Source: Phallusia mammillata (taxonomy: Eukaryota > Chordata > Ascidiacea > Phlebobranchia > Ascidiidae). Taken from it: a stretch of DNA of 64,000 nucleotides. The DNA is taken from positions 128,997 to 192,996 of the forward strand of contig QLIY01000110.1 in assembly GCA_003260075.1 (NCBI GenBank), read 5' to 3'. Position numbers and translations under genes: made by a program. The number at the start of each line of letters is the position of its first letter. The stretch's first letter is position 1. The notes beneath the pieces were generated by a model, which was not told where the DNA came from, made no database searches, and saw only the letters and a program-made list of their open reading frames with translations. Shown piece after piece: positions 23,256 to 34,269 of this stretch.

Positions 23256-23919
23256 ATTGTTACACAACACAGCAAAGCATGTACACGACAATTGGCAAAT
23301 TGGCAAGTGCATTTTCAATTTTACATATGTCACCGTGAACACAAATTGAACCTTTTTATTTTTAAACATTTTACATATGTTTGCCAAAAGCACGTTATGT
23401 ATAGCATCATTACTTGATGGTAATGTTTGTATTCGATTAAATTTCCAATTTTGAATTGTGTTTCAAGTGTGTAGGTTAATTAAAAATAAATCAAACGTTT
23501 AATTTTTAAGCTTTTCACAAAGATATAGCTACAACCCCACTTAAGTTTAAAAATTTATCTTTTATTTGGCGCCATTTTCATGTACTGACATAACAATACC
23601 CATTTAAGTCATGAAGACAGCAGACAAAAGCACTAGTGACCAAAGTCATAAAGACAGGTGATTTTGATTTATTCATAGATGTTTGTGAACTAGCTCTATT
23701 GTAGAGGTACGTATGTCTCTGTTAGCTTTATTGTAAAATATGTAAAATAATATTTTATTAAAAATCTGCTGCATGTGAATGTTTCTTCTGCATTTATACA
23801 CAGTCCTGGTACTGAAGGTAAGTACAAGCTTTCTTAATCTATTTTAAACTGTAACATCATGCATCAAATGCCGAAGCGTCAGCCTTTAAACTGACCTAAA
23901 TGTAACAGAAAACAAGTTA
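23157..23919. other. Short intergenic region, gene B promoter side
   Basis: Lies between the start of LU-EGF gene B and the stop of sulfotransferase 1, all on the minus strand. It must hold the gene B promoter and the sulfotransferase 3' UTR. I see no other gene. Confidence 0.5.
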
Positions 23920-26255
23920 TTATTCATAATCAAATGTAAGTCCGGTGCCTTTAAGCTTGTCGCTAAAAATAGCGTCCATTCGTTTGGACTGCTCCTCAGT
24001 GAAGTATTCTTTCCATCCTCCTACTTGACCTATAGTAAAGTTTTGAACTTTTGGGGTATTTTTGTGTTTTGTCGCATCAATTTGTCTTGTTAAGATCATG
24101 AACCAAAGTTCTGTGCAGCAACTCTATCAAACACTATTTTTTAAAGCCCAACATTGGCCACTCAGGTAATAAAACAACATATTAGGATAGTGATTCTCAA
24201 ACTGTGTGCCGTTAGAGATTTTCAAGTGCCGCGAAAGATTTCCTTGTTTAAATAGCAAGCCTTCTCTCTCTAGTGTTTTAGGACCTCATGACGGAATACT
24301 GGTGTGCATAAAAAGGTTTTAAAACTCGTATTTTTGTTATTAGTAATGAAAAGCATCCCTGCCCACAAAAAAACTAAGGTGAAAATTGACATTATTTAAA
24401 CAATATTTGTTATATTTACCTGCCAGGTGTGCCGCGGAAGAAAATTTTAATTCTTTAATGCGCCGCTTGCTTAAAAAGTTCCACTGTATTAGGAGAACTG
24501 TGATCAGACCATTGCTAAAATGAGGAACATGCTTTTCCCCCCAATTTACCAGTACCGGAAATTGACTCACCTTTTCGATACATGCCTACTATTTTGAGCA
24601 TTTCGCTTTCTGCCAGACTTCCCTCGTCAATTCTTTGTTTCATTCGCTCAATTGTTGTTTCTTGAGCTATTTTTGCTGCCTCGACGTCACTAAGCGGTTT
24701 TCCGATAAATGTGGCAATTTTTAACACCGTCTCGAATGAGTTCTACAAATTGAGGCAAAATGTTGGGTTGGAACTTTTTACAAAATTTGCACAACCACGA
24801 AACCAACCAACCTTTTTCATGTCTTCATATTTAAGAAATAGAAATTTAGGATGATTTTTGTACGGTAGCCAAGACAGGATATGACTTGGGTAGAATTCGC
24901 CAACCTTGCAGCTAGTGGGTATCTTGCCTTGTGATACAATAAAATATTTATGTTTTTGCTATGATAGGACTAGCACATAGACCATCCCCCTGTAAGAGAT
25001 TAAAACGTCCCTTTTCTTAGCACAGTCAGTGTCGCCTCCTTTACCTGCAATGTGGTTTTCAAACCAAACGTTCCAATCTTCGGAGATAACATCCTTGTAC
25101 CCATTTGCTGTTTTACAAGGAAGATTGTTGAAAAAGTGAAAACTAGAAACAGCTTGGTCCTTTGGGTTGCGCATTGGGCATATTACCTAAACACATCATC
25201 GGTTGTAAAATGTACAATACGTCGCCACCTATAAGTTATGTAAAATAGTTAGTATTATTGTCATGATGTGTGTGCTCTTGGCTCGGTTCATGTTCCTTTT
25301 TACCGTAATATCCTTTTTCAGATATTCGTCAATTTTCAAGATATCGCTGGAAAGGTGAGAAACAACAATTCGCCTTTTCCATGGCAAATAATCCATCACT
25401 TTTAGACTAGAAACTGAATGCAAAAGGCCGTGAGGTAAGTTGTGAATTTATATCATCTCAATAATCCTTAAGGCTGTATTTGTTACCTGGGCCGCCTTCT
25501 ATGTATGTTAATGGGGTTGTAGCAGTCCTTGTTAAACGGTCAAGCTCCTCGTTATCGCCGTACAAAATCATTCGTACCATTTCTCGAACCCACGAAGTTC
25601 CTAAATTAAAATATATCTTAAAAATCCATTTGAGTTTGAAGAAACAAATGCTCCGGGGCCAAACATGACTTATCAAACGGTAAAAGTGTCCTAAAAATGA
25701 TAAAAACATATTTTTTCACGAATTTAAAAACATATCTAATTTTTTTACACCAAATCGCGTTAGATCAGTGGTTTTTAACTTGTGTCCCAGGAACCACTTG
25801 CGCTCCTTGATAACATTTTGTGTGGTCTACAAGACGCCCCCCCCCCACCAAATCGCGTTAGATCAGTGGTTTTTAACTTGTGTCCCAGGAACCAGCGCAA
25901 GTGGTCCCAGGAACCCCTTGATAACATTTTGGGTGGTCTACAAGACCTTTACTGTGAGCTGTGTGTTCATAAACTGGAGAAAGTTTAATATTACAGATTA
26001 AAAGATGATCAAAATGTTAGCTGTCAATAATTTATATCACTTGTCAAAACTCGGTTTTGAAGAATATTTCGGGTTTAAATGCTTTTTGTGTTAGCTTACT
26101 TTACACAAAACTAGAAAAAGAAATAGGTTATGGCATTCCCCCCCCCCATAATTTATATCACTTGTCAAAACTCGGTTTTGAAGAATATTTCGGGTCTAAA
26201 TGCATTTTGTGTTAGCTTACTTTACACAAAACTCGAAAAAGAAATAGGTTATGGC

Positions 26256-26346
<91 letters not shown>

Positions 26347-26663
26347 ATTTGAAGTTCTTTTCTTCACGGGATTAAATCCAGGACGCTCCTGAGGACGAAC
26401 CAAGGTTTTTAATGACTGTCAATGGGTCAGGCGCGCTATGCAATTTCCTTACCGGTTTTCATATGTGAAGCCACAAGAACGTCTCCATCACGCGGGCGCC
26501 AATTATTATGCACATATTCAACAGTTTTGGCAGGAAAAGTTGCGGCGAAAAGATGATCTCTCCATGTAGAAATTTCACCTTCATGTTTTGCTTTAAAGAA
26601 CGAGTAGATTTTGGAAAGGTCGTTTCGGCATTCCTCGGGCATTTTAGACAAAAGCTCGTCCAT
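23920..26663 (-). CDS. Cytosolic sulfotransferase 1 (SULT family), 324 aa
   Basis: Seven exons (26663-26453, 25600-25487, 25413-25304, 25186-25045, 24927-24812, 24742-24571, 24029-23920) give 325 codons with the stop. SULTs move the sulfonate of PAPS to hydroxyl or amine groups of small molecules. Visible family features: PAPS 5'-phosphosulfate loop as HMKTGTSW (usual form PKSGTTW), a His in VVSHLSSDIL at the place of the catalytic His, the 3'-phosphate motif in RNPKDQAVSSFHF, KYEDM, and the C-terminal RKGQVGGWKEYFT corresponding to RKGxxGDWKxxFT. Length is close to the family norm of about 295-325. A tandem paralogue follows at 28441-30669 with identical exon structure. Substrate cannot be told. 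Confidence 0.93.
24190..24490. mobile_element. hAT-like MITE in the last intron of sulfotransferase 1
   Basis: Starts near TAGTGATTCTCAAACTG and ends near AAAAAGTTCCACTG, with TGTGCCG and GCGGAAGAAAATT words inside, matching the family at 20706-20978 and 51250-51510. Ends are degenerate. Confidence 0.6.
25762..25945. repeat. Duplicated intronic block joined by a C-run
   Basis: About 80 bases ending at 25836 recur after the C-run 25837-25846. The second copy carries an extra short internal repeat (GGTCCCAGGAACC). It lies in intron 1 of sulfotransferase 1. The GTGGTTTTTAACTTGTG start suggests a hAT-end fragment. Confidence 0.75.
26020..26256. repeat. Tandem ~110-bp duplication between two C-runs
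   Basis: The block ending at 26137 (before C-run 26138-26147) recurs at 26148-26256 and ends at the very long C-run. Differences are single bases. It lies in intron 1 of sulfotransferase 1. Confidence 0.85.
26257..26345. repeat. 89-nt uninterrupted C homopolymer
   Basis: This is the longest homopolymer in the window, inside intron 1 of sulfotransferase 1, preceded by a duplicated flank. A perfect C89 tract is not expected as stable genomic sequence and is more likely an assembly or sequencing product, though a real C-rich microsatellite cannot be excluded. Confidence 0.8.
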
Positions 26664-28440
26664 GGCAATTGCTATCTAGTAACTGTTAGCAAGAAGTGAA
26701 ACAAAAGGTACACAGCTAATTGGCAGGTAAAGTCATAATCTCATATACGTTTAAAAATCAACGAGTTTACTTATTTAATAACTCCCAATTTTGAAGCGTT
26801 TGTCGTTAAACTGCAATGATGTAAAAAGGCATGGCCAGAAGAATGGCAATGATCCTATGTGTAACTGTATAATTATCGAAAAATGATTCTTTTCAGTTTG
26901 AGTTCGAAGCTTCCTTTTCTACCAATTTTTAGTTTGTAAACCCCTTTGACGGGTTTAAGTCATTTGAACATAGTGTCCGATTTTCTTGCTTTTGCTGCGT
27001 ATAAATGGCTGCAAAAACATTCGTTGCAAAAGTTGCAATAACAATGCAACGCAAAAGTTGCAAAACCGTTGCAAAAACACCCCAAAAACAATTGTTGTAT
27101 ACACAGAAAGCAATATTTAGCTACTGTACAGACTTCAGCCAATTTGGTGTCATTTATAACAACATGTTTAAGCAACGCTGAACAAACCGCAGCATTTAAC
27201 TGACCCTGCATTAAAAACAATATGGGTAGATTTTGGGGAAAATGCAGCCGTTTAACATCACACCAAAACTCTGATTTAAATCCTGCAACACTACAATATG
27301 AAATACATGCTAAATCCTGTCCCTAAAACTCCCTGCAGCTAACCAGTTAACGTGCATGCACTCGCTAAACTTGCAAACTCATCCTGGTATGTCACACTTG
27401 GTTTGTTGCGGTATTGGGTGAAAATGTATATTTTTCTGCCCTGTGCAATTTCGCTGTTTCGTTGCAGCATGAAAAAATTAAGCATTTTTTCATTTTTTTT
27501 TAAATAAGCAAGTTTTGCACTATAATATATTTATGCTATCACAGAAACTAGACCAGTAGTTCCTAAGCTTTTAAAGTTTGTGGCCTTCTATAGAAGTTAC
27601 TCTCAAAACCCGTGTTCCCCAGCTTGCCAATTTTGAAGTCTAATAATTTTGATTAACCCAATCAGCGCAACATTATTATTTGAACAACGAAGGACAAAAA
27701 GATACGTCAAATTGTGGGAGCCTATAATTTATTCAGGAATGCCTATAGGTAGTAATTTTGACTAAAAGTAGGTGGTGGGGTTTACACGTATTATTAGTAA
27801 GTGTGAGTCACTGCACTATAGGCCCTCTGGAAAACGATTTTCGAGCCCGGTTTAGAATTACAAACATGCAACAAAAAATTGAGCGTGAAGCAACATTGCT
27901 GCTCAATCTTTTAGGGTTGTTGTTAATATATTTATTACATTTCATATACTTTTGTTACGTTTTTATTTTGTCACCTATTTATGACGTCATAACATTTCTA
28001 TGTCGTGTTCGCTGTAACGAATTGCCGAGGGGACGTGGCCCCACGCGGCTGAGAAGCCCGCAGTTGGAGTTGTTGTTGAGCGGTGGTTCTGTCGCGACTG
28101 TCTATCTCCGCTGCTTTTATGGTTTTACTCTTTTATCTTTCAAAATACAAGTTTTATTTTGGGTACTGACAGCCCGTTATTGCAGCAGAACCGAAAAAAG
28201 GCGTAACACTAGATAAATTTGATGGCAACATCTACAGATTATTTAATATGAAAAAATGGTCTTACTTTGTTACCTGGTCATTGTCAGCAAAAGGTGCAAC
28301 AAAAGATACATTGGTAATTGGCGGATCACTTCATAATCTCACATGAAATTCAAAATAAATGAATTTAATTTTTTTAACAACTCAAATACCAAAGCGTCTA
28401 GGCTACCCTTAAAACGGATTATATAATAGGTAACAAGATA
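26664..28440. other. Upstream region of sulfotransferase 1, part of a segmental duplication
   Basis: Parts of this region match 31500-32950. The stretch with AAAAAGGCATG near 26824 pairs with 31549, and the stretch with GCATGAAAAA near 27467 pairs with 32884. This repeats the order seen around the sulfotransferase genes, so the duplicated unit includes about 0.8 kb or more upstream of each start. No further gene is supported. The open frame at 27758-28216 lacks any recognisable domain. Confidence 0.55.
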
Positions 28441-30669
28441 TCATTCATAATCAAATGTGAGTCCAGTGCCTTCAAGCTTTTTACGAAATATTCCGTCCAT
28501 GCGTTTCGACTGATCCTCAGTAAAGTATTCTTTCCATCCTCCAACTTGACCTAGAAGGTTTTCAACTGCGTTTGAGGTATTTTTTTTATTTTGCGTCATT
28601 AAGATTAACAGAAAACAAAACAATTGACGTAATTTTGTCTTGTTAAGAATATAAACTGAAGTTATCTGCAGAAACATGGCTTTTATTACGGCCATTTCGA
28701 CCTTTCAGGTAATAAAACTGAAATATCAGCAACAGTACTGAACTTGACCAACCTTTTCGATACATGCCTAGTTCTTTGAGGATTTCGCTTTCAGCCAAAT
28801 TTCCTTCGTCAAGTCTTTGTTTCATTCGATCAATTGTAGTTTCTTGTGCTATTTTTGCTGCCTGGGCGTCACTCAACGGTTTTCCGATGAATGTGGCAAT
28901 TTTTAACACCGTCTCGAGTGGGTTCTACATTTTGAAGCAGAATTTTGTGTTGGTATGTTTCACACAAATTGAACAATTATATGCAACCAAACAACCTTTT
29001 TCATGTCTTCATATTTGAGAAAAAGAAATTTGGGATGATTTTTGTACGGTAGCCAAGACAGGATATGACTCGGGTAGAATTCGCCAACTTTGCAGCTAGT
29101 GGGTATCTTGCCTAGTGATACAATAAAATGTTTTTATTGTTGCTATGATAATACCCATTCCAAAACACGCAATCACTAACTACAAAATGTGTTACGTGTG
29201 TTTATATGTAACATTTAGTCGTAAAGTGAATAAAGCATCTGGCAATTTACGAAAATCAGCTCGAAGCAACAGCAATATCGCCACTTTTACCTGCTATGTG
29301 GTTTTCAAACCAAGTGTTCCAATCTTTGGCGATAACATCCTTATACCCATTTGCTCTTCTATAAGGAAGATTGTTGAAAAAGTGATAACATGAAACGGCT
29401 TGGTCCTTGGGATTGCGCATGGGGCATATTACCTACACACAGTCCGAAACGGTCCCCCAAATTTCTCCAGCGGTTTCCCAAATAAGCAAATATGGCTTTT
29501 TGGTATTTAAATGAAACACTTGCGGTCTCTTAAAACTACTTAGCGGTCATCCAAACCAAACCTTAAAAAAACCTGCCTACACATGTCAACAGTCTGTAAC
29601 CAGTGGTGGGATTCAAATTTTTTATCCGTCGGTTCTATCACAAAAGTCATATTTTGCAGCCGGTTATGTTACAAAAAGTCCATTGACAGTAACCAGTAAT
29701 GCTAGCCGGTTCTCTGATCTCATAAAATTTCTTGAGACGGGTCTACAGAACCGGTGCGAACCGGCTGAATCCCACCACTGCCTGTAATACGTACACAAAT
29801 TTGGCAGGGATTCTGCCTTTTCACCTTAATATCCTTCTTCAGATATTCGTCAATTTGCAAGATATCACTGGGAAGATGAGATACAAAAATTCTTCTTTTC
29901 CATGGCAAACAATCCATCATCCTTAAACTGCAGACTAAGCACATAAGGGCATCAGGTAAAATGTAGATTTTTGAAATGTTAACAAGGCCGTATTCTTACC
30001 CGGACCACCTTCTATGTATGTTAATGGTGTTGTAGCAGCCCTTGTCAAACGGTCAAGTTCCTCGTTGTCGCCATACAAAATCATCCGTACCATTTCTCGA
30101 ACCCACGATGTGCCTAATTAAATTAAAATGCGCAAAATCCTTGCTTTTTGAAAAAATACTTGAGAGTAAAGAACAAACAAACTCTATAAATGTTTAAACT
30201 GTAAAAGTGTTGTTAAAAGTAATTAAAAAAATTAAAAAGAAACTTTTTCAAGGATTATTATTTGGGCATCGAACTCCCTTAGAAGCTGCCAATATAGTTT
30301 GACTGTTTAAACTGAACAGTATTGGACCCTTCAACAGACATGCTGGTTATGGACGGTCACCGTTGTAATTAAATAACTAAGAAAGTAAAATATTCTTTTA
30401 TTTCCTTACTAGGAAAATATTTTCCATTCTTAGAAAATATAGACTGGTTTGCATTTACCTGTCTTCATATGTGAAGCCACAAGTACGTCTCCATCCCGCG
30501 GGCGCCAATTATTATGCACATATTCAACAGTTTTGGCAGGAAAAGTTGCGCCGAATAGATGATCTTTCCATGTAAACATTTCACCGTTAGGTGCTGCTTC
30601 AAAGAACGAGAAAATTTCGGGAAGGTAGCGTCCGCATTCCTCGGGCATTTTAGATATAAGCTCTTCCAT
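28441..30669 (-). CDS. Cytosolic sulfotransferase 2 (SULT family), 324 aa
   Basis: Seven exons (30669-30459, 30113-30000, 29934-29825, 29432-29291, 29111-28996, 28924-28753, 28550-28441) have the same lengths and phases as those of sulfotransferase 1 and also close at 325 codons. PAPS-binding motifs (HMKTGTSW, RNPKDQAVSCYHF, GGWKEYFT) and the His in FVSHLPSDIL are kept. Differences cluster in the N-terminal region (for example EAAPNGEMFTWKDHLF against KAKHEGEISTWRDHLF) and in the segment after the RNPKD motif, where SULT substrate loops lie, so the pair may differ in substrate. Intron 3 carries a hAT MITE. Confidence 0.93.
29433..29580. mobile_element. Partial copy of the MITE found at 18352-18532
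   Basis: Sequence words CTCTTAAAACTACTTAGCGG and AAACCTTAAAAAAACCTG match the 18352-18532 element in reverse orientation. The outer end is incomplete. It lies in intron 3 of sulfotransferase 2. Confidence 0.7.
29601..29780. mobile_element. hAT-like MITE (CAGTGGTGGGATT family) in sulfotransferase 2
   Basis: 180 bp, CAGTGGTGGGATTC to GAATCCCACCACTG, perfect inverted ends. The flanking octamers TCTGTAAC and CCTGTAAT agree at six positions. Same family as 2297-2475 and about the same length. Confidence 0.85.
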
Positions 30670-30819
30670 ATCGATTGCTTTTAAATCAGTTGCAATATAA
30701 CATCGATTGAAACCTGTAAATAATTTATGTTTTTGACTGATTCCTGGTCGATCTGGAGACCTCTTACTGCGAAACCAACATGTACAGCATACGAGGCAGG
30801 CAACGGTGTTTGTGATTTA

Positions 30820-30985
30820 ACTTTCGGTGGATTCTCTACTGAGCCTGTGTTGAGCTACACTAGAAGAGCCCCGGAAATACTCCTGCCATGGGTTTGATTC
30901 CCACTGCATTCATATGGCGAATGCTTGGTGCAGCTAATTCAGGACAACGCCTTTAATAGGCCTGTCGTACTATGATACCCCCCCC
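30820..30985. mobile_element. tRNA-derived SINE-like sequence, two copies around a C-run
   Basis: The stretch has an A-box-like GTGTAGCTCAACTAGAAGAG (clearer in the copy at 31297-31320) and a B-box-like GGGTTTGATTCCC, followed by a short tail with AATAGGCCTGT. A second, slightly different copy lies at about 31245-31390, after the C-run at 31235-31244. One copy may be the other haplotype. Confidence 0.6.
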
Positions 30986-31972
30986 CCAAGCACTTTTGGA
31001 TCAGGAGAAACGTATGGTGTTAGTAGCTCTACCGATAATATTGAGGTTTTCAGTCAAGGGTTTCCTCGTGCTGTTGTAAATGGCTTTTAATACGACACCA
31101 CGAAACAAGCCTAAATGTTTGAATACTGACACTTGCACTTTTATTTAAAACAGTATAGCCTATAATGTGCCTATAAAACAGGACCAAAGGATCACGCCAC
31201 CGTTAACAGTTTATGTAATTCGGGAAGCTATAGTCCCCCCCCCCATACGAGGCAGGCAACGGTGTTTGTGATTTAACTTTCGGTGGATTCTCCACTGAGC
31301 CTGTGTAGCTCAACTAGAAGAGCCCCGGAAATACTCCTATACCATGGGTTTGATTCCCACTGCATTCATATGGGGAATACTTGGTGGATCACGCCACCGT
31401 TAACAGTTTATGTAATTCGGGAAGCTATAGCCTATGTTGTTGTTTTTTTGCTTCACAACCAAATGTATGGAACAAAGTACTGCAGAGTCAGTGACTTAAA
31501 ATAAAGTGATATTTAACGTAAAAATGCATAGCTATTGTAATGCTATAAAAAGGCATGTTCGGAAAATCAGATAAGGGTCGTAAGTGTAATTATGTAAATG
31601 TAGGAACATGTATCCTCAAGTTTGACTTCGAATCGTCCTTTTCTGCATAAATTTCGTTTGTAAACCCCGCAAGGCATTATAGACCGCTAAAATATTGTGC
31701 TTGTTTTTCTTGCTATAGCTGCATCCACAGGCGCTGAGCTTTACAAAAATGCAAGGTAGCGGACACTAAATTTGACGTCACTTTATGTGACGTCACCAAC
31801 GCGTGCAACTACAAGAACTCAACTTCAGAGTCAAACAAACTTTCCATAGAATGCAACGTTCGTCAAAATCAGAAAAAAGATGTTTGAAATAATGTTTAGT
31901 TTGCAATTTCAACACGTTGATAACGTTTATGATTGGCTTAACAACGCTTAAAAAATGTTTTGTCAAGTTTAA

Positions 31973-32529
31973 CCATTTATTACCGGTGCATCTAAAATAT
32001 ACAGGATCGCTTGGATCACTTGGATCGCTTGGTGCACCTTTTTATCACTTGGTGCACCTTTATATCCTTTGCTGCATCTTTATATCCTTTGGTGCACCTT
32101 GATATTACTTGGTGCATCTTAATATAGCATGGTGCACATTTATATCGCTTAAGGTTCACCCTACTATCGCTTGATGTACCTCTATGTCGCTTGGTGCACG
32201 TTTATTCCAAGCTCGGTGCACCTTTATTTTGGCCGGTGCAACTTTATATAGCTAGGTACGACTTTGTTTTGCTTGGTGCACCTGTATAATGCTACGCGCA
32301 CCTTTACCTGGCGATATAAAGATACGGCAAGTGGCATAAAGGTGTACCGAGCGATATAATAAGGGTAAACCAAGTGATAAAAGGTTGAACCAAGCGATAT
32401 AAATGTGAACCAAGCGATATAAACGTGAACCAAGTGTTATAAAGGTGCGCCAAGCTGTGTTAATAATGCACCAAGCGATCCAAGTGATCCAAACGATTCT
32501 GTATATTTTTAGATGCACCCATTTATTAC
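31973..32529. mobile_element. Foldback element: palindromic minisatellite with target duplication
   Basis: The left arm (31984 to about 32290) is a run of imperfect 18-20 bp units of the form CTTGGTGCACCTTTATATCG. The right arm (about 32300-32518) is the same units inverted. The outermost parts, GTGCATCTAAAATATACAGG on the left and its inverted counterpart on the right, frame the palindrome. CCATTTATTAC flanks both sides (31973-31983 and 32519-32529), a likely 11-bp target duplication. This fits a foldback-type transposon; duplications of 9-11 bp occur with Mutator-like and foldback elements. Confidence 0.82.
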
Positions 32530-33036
32530 AACACATTTGCACACAACAATGGCCCAACATTCACTGGCATACAATTGTGTGTTTGACGTCATAAACAAGG
32601 AGGCACTAACTAAAACTATGTGCAGTTTTGAGTCACGTTTTGTAGCTGTATCGCCAGCACGTTTGTTTAAAAGCAAAAATGTTCCAAATTTTCTTCCGAT
32701 TTGACGAAAGCTCAAACGCTACATACATGCCAAAGCCTGTTTCTGCAACGTTCTGCAACTATGGACAAGTGCACTCACTGAACTTACACACTTCTCACCC
32801 TGCGGCGTCACACATGATTTGCTCTGGTATTGGGTCAAGTTGTGCAGCTTTTGCGCCTTGAGCAATTCTGCTGTTCCGTTGAAGCATGAAAAAGTGTAAC
32901 CTTTTTTGCGGCGTTGTGACTGCCGAATTGTCGCGCGAGTGGCCAAACAACCTTGTTCATTGCAATGCTTTTGTGTGACGATCTACAGTTTTTCCGACAT
33001 TTTTTGACGCGGTCCAGGCAACAGCATAAAATATAT

Positions 33037-33321
33037 CCCCCCCCCCTTTGTGTGACGATCTACAGTTTTTCCGACATTTTTTGACGCGGTCCAGTATTGA
33101 GCGTGTGCTTTGTATCATGTAAAAGCACGAATAAAGTCAATGGCACATTTTTTATCAAACAAAGTTAACCATTATGTCGAGGCATTAACTGCAGTTTTTA
33201 TCCTGCAGTTTTTGTCCTGCAGGACCATCAATTCCGTTTGCTAAAGTTTTGCAGCATGTTTTAGGCGTCTCTGCATATGACTCAAACAGTGGCGTATCTA
33301 GGATCGGTTTTAGGGGGGGGG
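33037..33321. other. Switch point from C-runs to G-runs
   Basis: A C-run (33037-33046) and a G-run (33313-33321) bracket a 266-bp segment. The word GCAACAGCATAAAATATAT stands just left of the C-run and recurs starting at the last G of the G-run, and a 48-bp block left of the C-run recurs right of it. So the outer flanks overlap each other, and the bracketed segment is either an insertion or an alternative haplotype. Its right end, GTGGCGTATCTAGGATCGG before the G-run, resembles common DNA-transposon ends. Confidence 0.7.
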
Positions 33322-33861
33322 CAACAGCATAAAATATATTGCGCCACCTTGCCGTAGACTGTGTAGAACGTCCCTNCGTCGGTGTTTTAGACTAACAAAA
33401 AGTGCGACCTTTCTTATTTTAAAGCTTAATTGTGTGCACAATTGTATAAAAACATGGCCAAAAGGGCCCCTGCGAAAAAACGAAAGACCTTTCTGGGGGG
33501 GGGGGATGGCACCTTGTAGGTTAATCGTTGTCAGTTAGGTATTTTTTCACCGTAATAAACGCAGAAGAAAATATACACATATCTATTACATTAATAACTG
33601 TGAATGAAATATCCAAAAGCCATACGATTTGATACCTAATCTTGCACTGATTATTATTATTGTTGCTTTTTAAACAGACTTGACAATATTCCTAAACTGT
33701 ACTCGTTTTGTGGTTCAGCAATCTTTAAAAAAATCGGGTGCCAAACTGTTACTAAATATCCAAAAATCACTTGAAGTGCCATAAAAAAACTCGCGTACCA
33801 AGGCTTGTCGGCCCCTGATGTATCTTGAGAAGTGTAAAATAAGTATAACGTTTTTGTCAAT

Positions 33862-33867
33862 TTTATT
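33862..33867 (-). promoter_or_regulatory. Polyadenylation signal of Cys-rich peptide gene 1
   Basis: AATAAA on the minus strand, 14 bases past the stop codon. Confidence 0.6.
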
Positions 33868-33881
33868 TCAGATTTCCTTGT

Positions 33882-34269
33882 TTACTGTGCGGTCGACATT
33901 TTGAGACAAGGCACCGATTCTGTTTTCCACAAAATCCTGGCCATGCAGTAACAAACCCAAGTGTCTGGAGAACATGCTCTGTTGTAACATTCACGTATCA
34001 CGCATGACTTGCTTGCTGAAACAAGAGGTACAGCTCTGGTAAACAATCGGCTTGCAAAACTTTTTTTGGGAGCAAAATTAATTAATCTCTGTTTGAAGCA
34101 TATATTAGTTGGCCTATTTTGCTATTCATTGTAAAATCACCGTTACGTCACCATACTTACACCAAACCCAGTCCTCTCCAGGCTGGTCAAGGGAGTTGAT
34201 AACCGGGACACAGTAATAAATCATCAATATCATGGCAAATATTCCACTTGACATAACCTTGGAAAACAT
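33882..34269 (-). CDS. Small secreted six-cysteine peptide 1, 80 aa precursor
   Basis: Two exons, 34269-34161 and 34015-33882, join in phase 1 with GTAAGT and TTTCAG borders and close at 81 codons with TAA. Residues 1 to about 26 form a signal peptide (hydrophobic core GIFAMILMIYYCVPVI, cleavage likely after INS). The mature part of about 54 residues starts LDQPGEDW and has six cysteines spaced C-x4-C-x4-C-x6-C-x-C-x12-C, containing CYNRAC and CYCMAR. I do not recognise this framework; it is not the usual C-C-CC-C-C knot. Host-defence peptide, protease inhibitor or signalling peptide are all possible. An in-frame ATG lies upstream, but the signal peptide fits the start chosen here. A paralogue lies at 34996-35289. 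Confidence 0.72.

Larger units (their letters stand above)
30670..33881. other. Repeat-rich stretch between sulfotransferase 2 and the Cys-rich peptide genes
   Basis: Holds SINE-like copies (30820-31390), sequence homologous to the upstream region of sulfotransferase 1 (31500-32950), a foldback minisatellite (31973-32529) and the C-run/G-run switch (33037-33321). I see no convincing gene. A block of about 120 bases at 33378-33494 recurs at 34515-34637. Confidence 0.55.

Noticed and set aside
26130-26403. Open frames with long proline or glycine runs
   Set aside because: They are only translations of the C89 homopolymer.
27758-28216. A 152-residue plus-strand open frame with a hydrophobic stretch
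   Set aside because: No domain, no splice context and no ATG context that convinces. It lies in a duplicated upstream region of the sulfotransferase and is probably chance.
32719-32946. A minus-strand open frame partly conserved with 27.4 kb
   Set aside because: The two copies are not conserved in the same reading frame, so the similarity reflects the segmental duplication and not a protein.
4658-33046. A CRISPR-like or telomere-like regular repeat array because of the evenly sized C-runs
   Set aside because: Spacing is irregular and the flanks are duplicated genomic sequence. The genes are eukaryotic. Junction artefacts fit better.
33657-33860. A minus-strand open frame of 67 residues after the first Cys-rich peptide gene
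   Set aside because: It begins after the stop and polyadenylation signal of that gene and has no recognisable feature besides a hydrophobic stretch.
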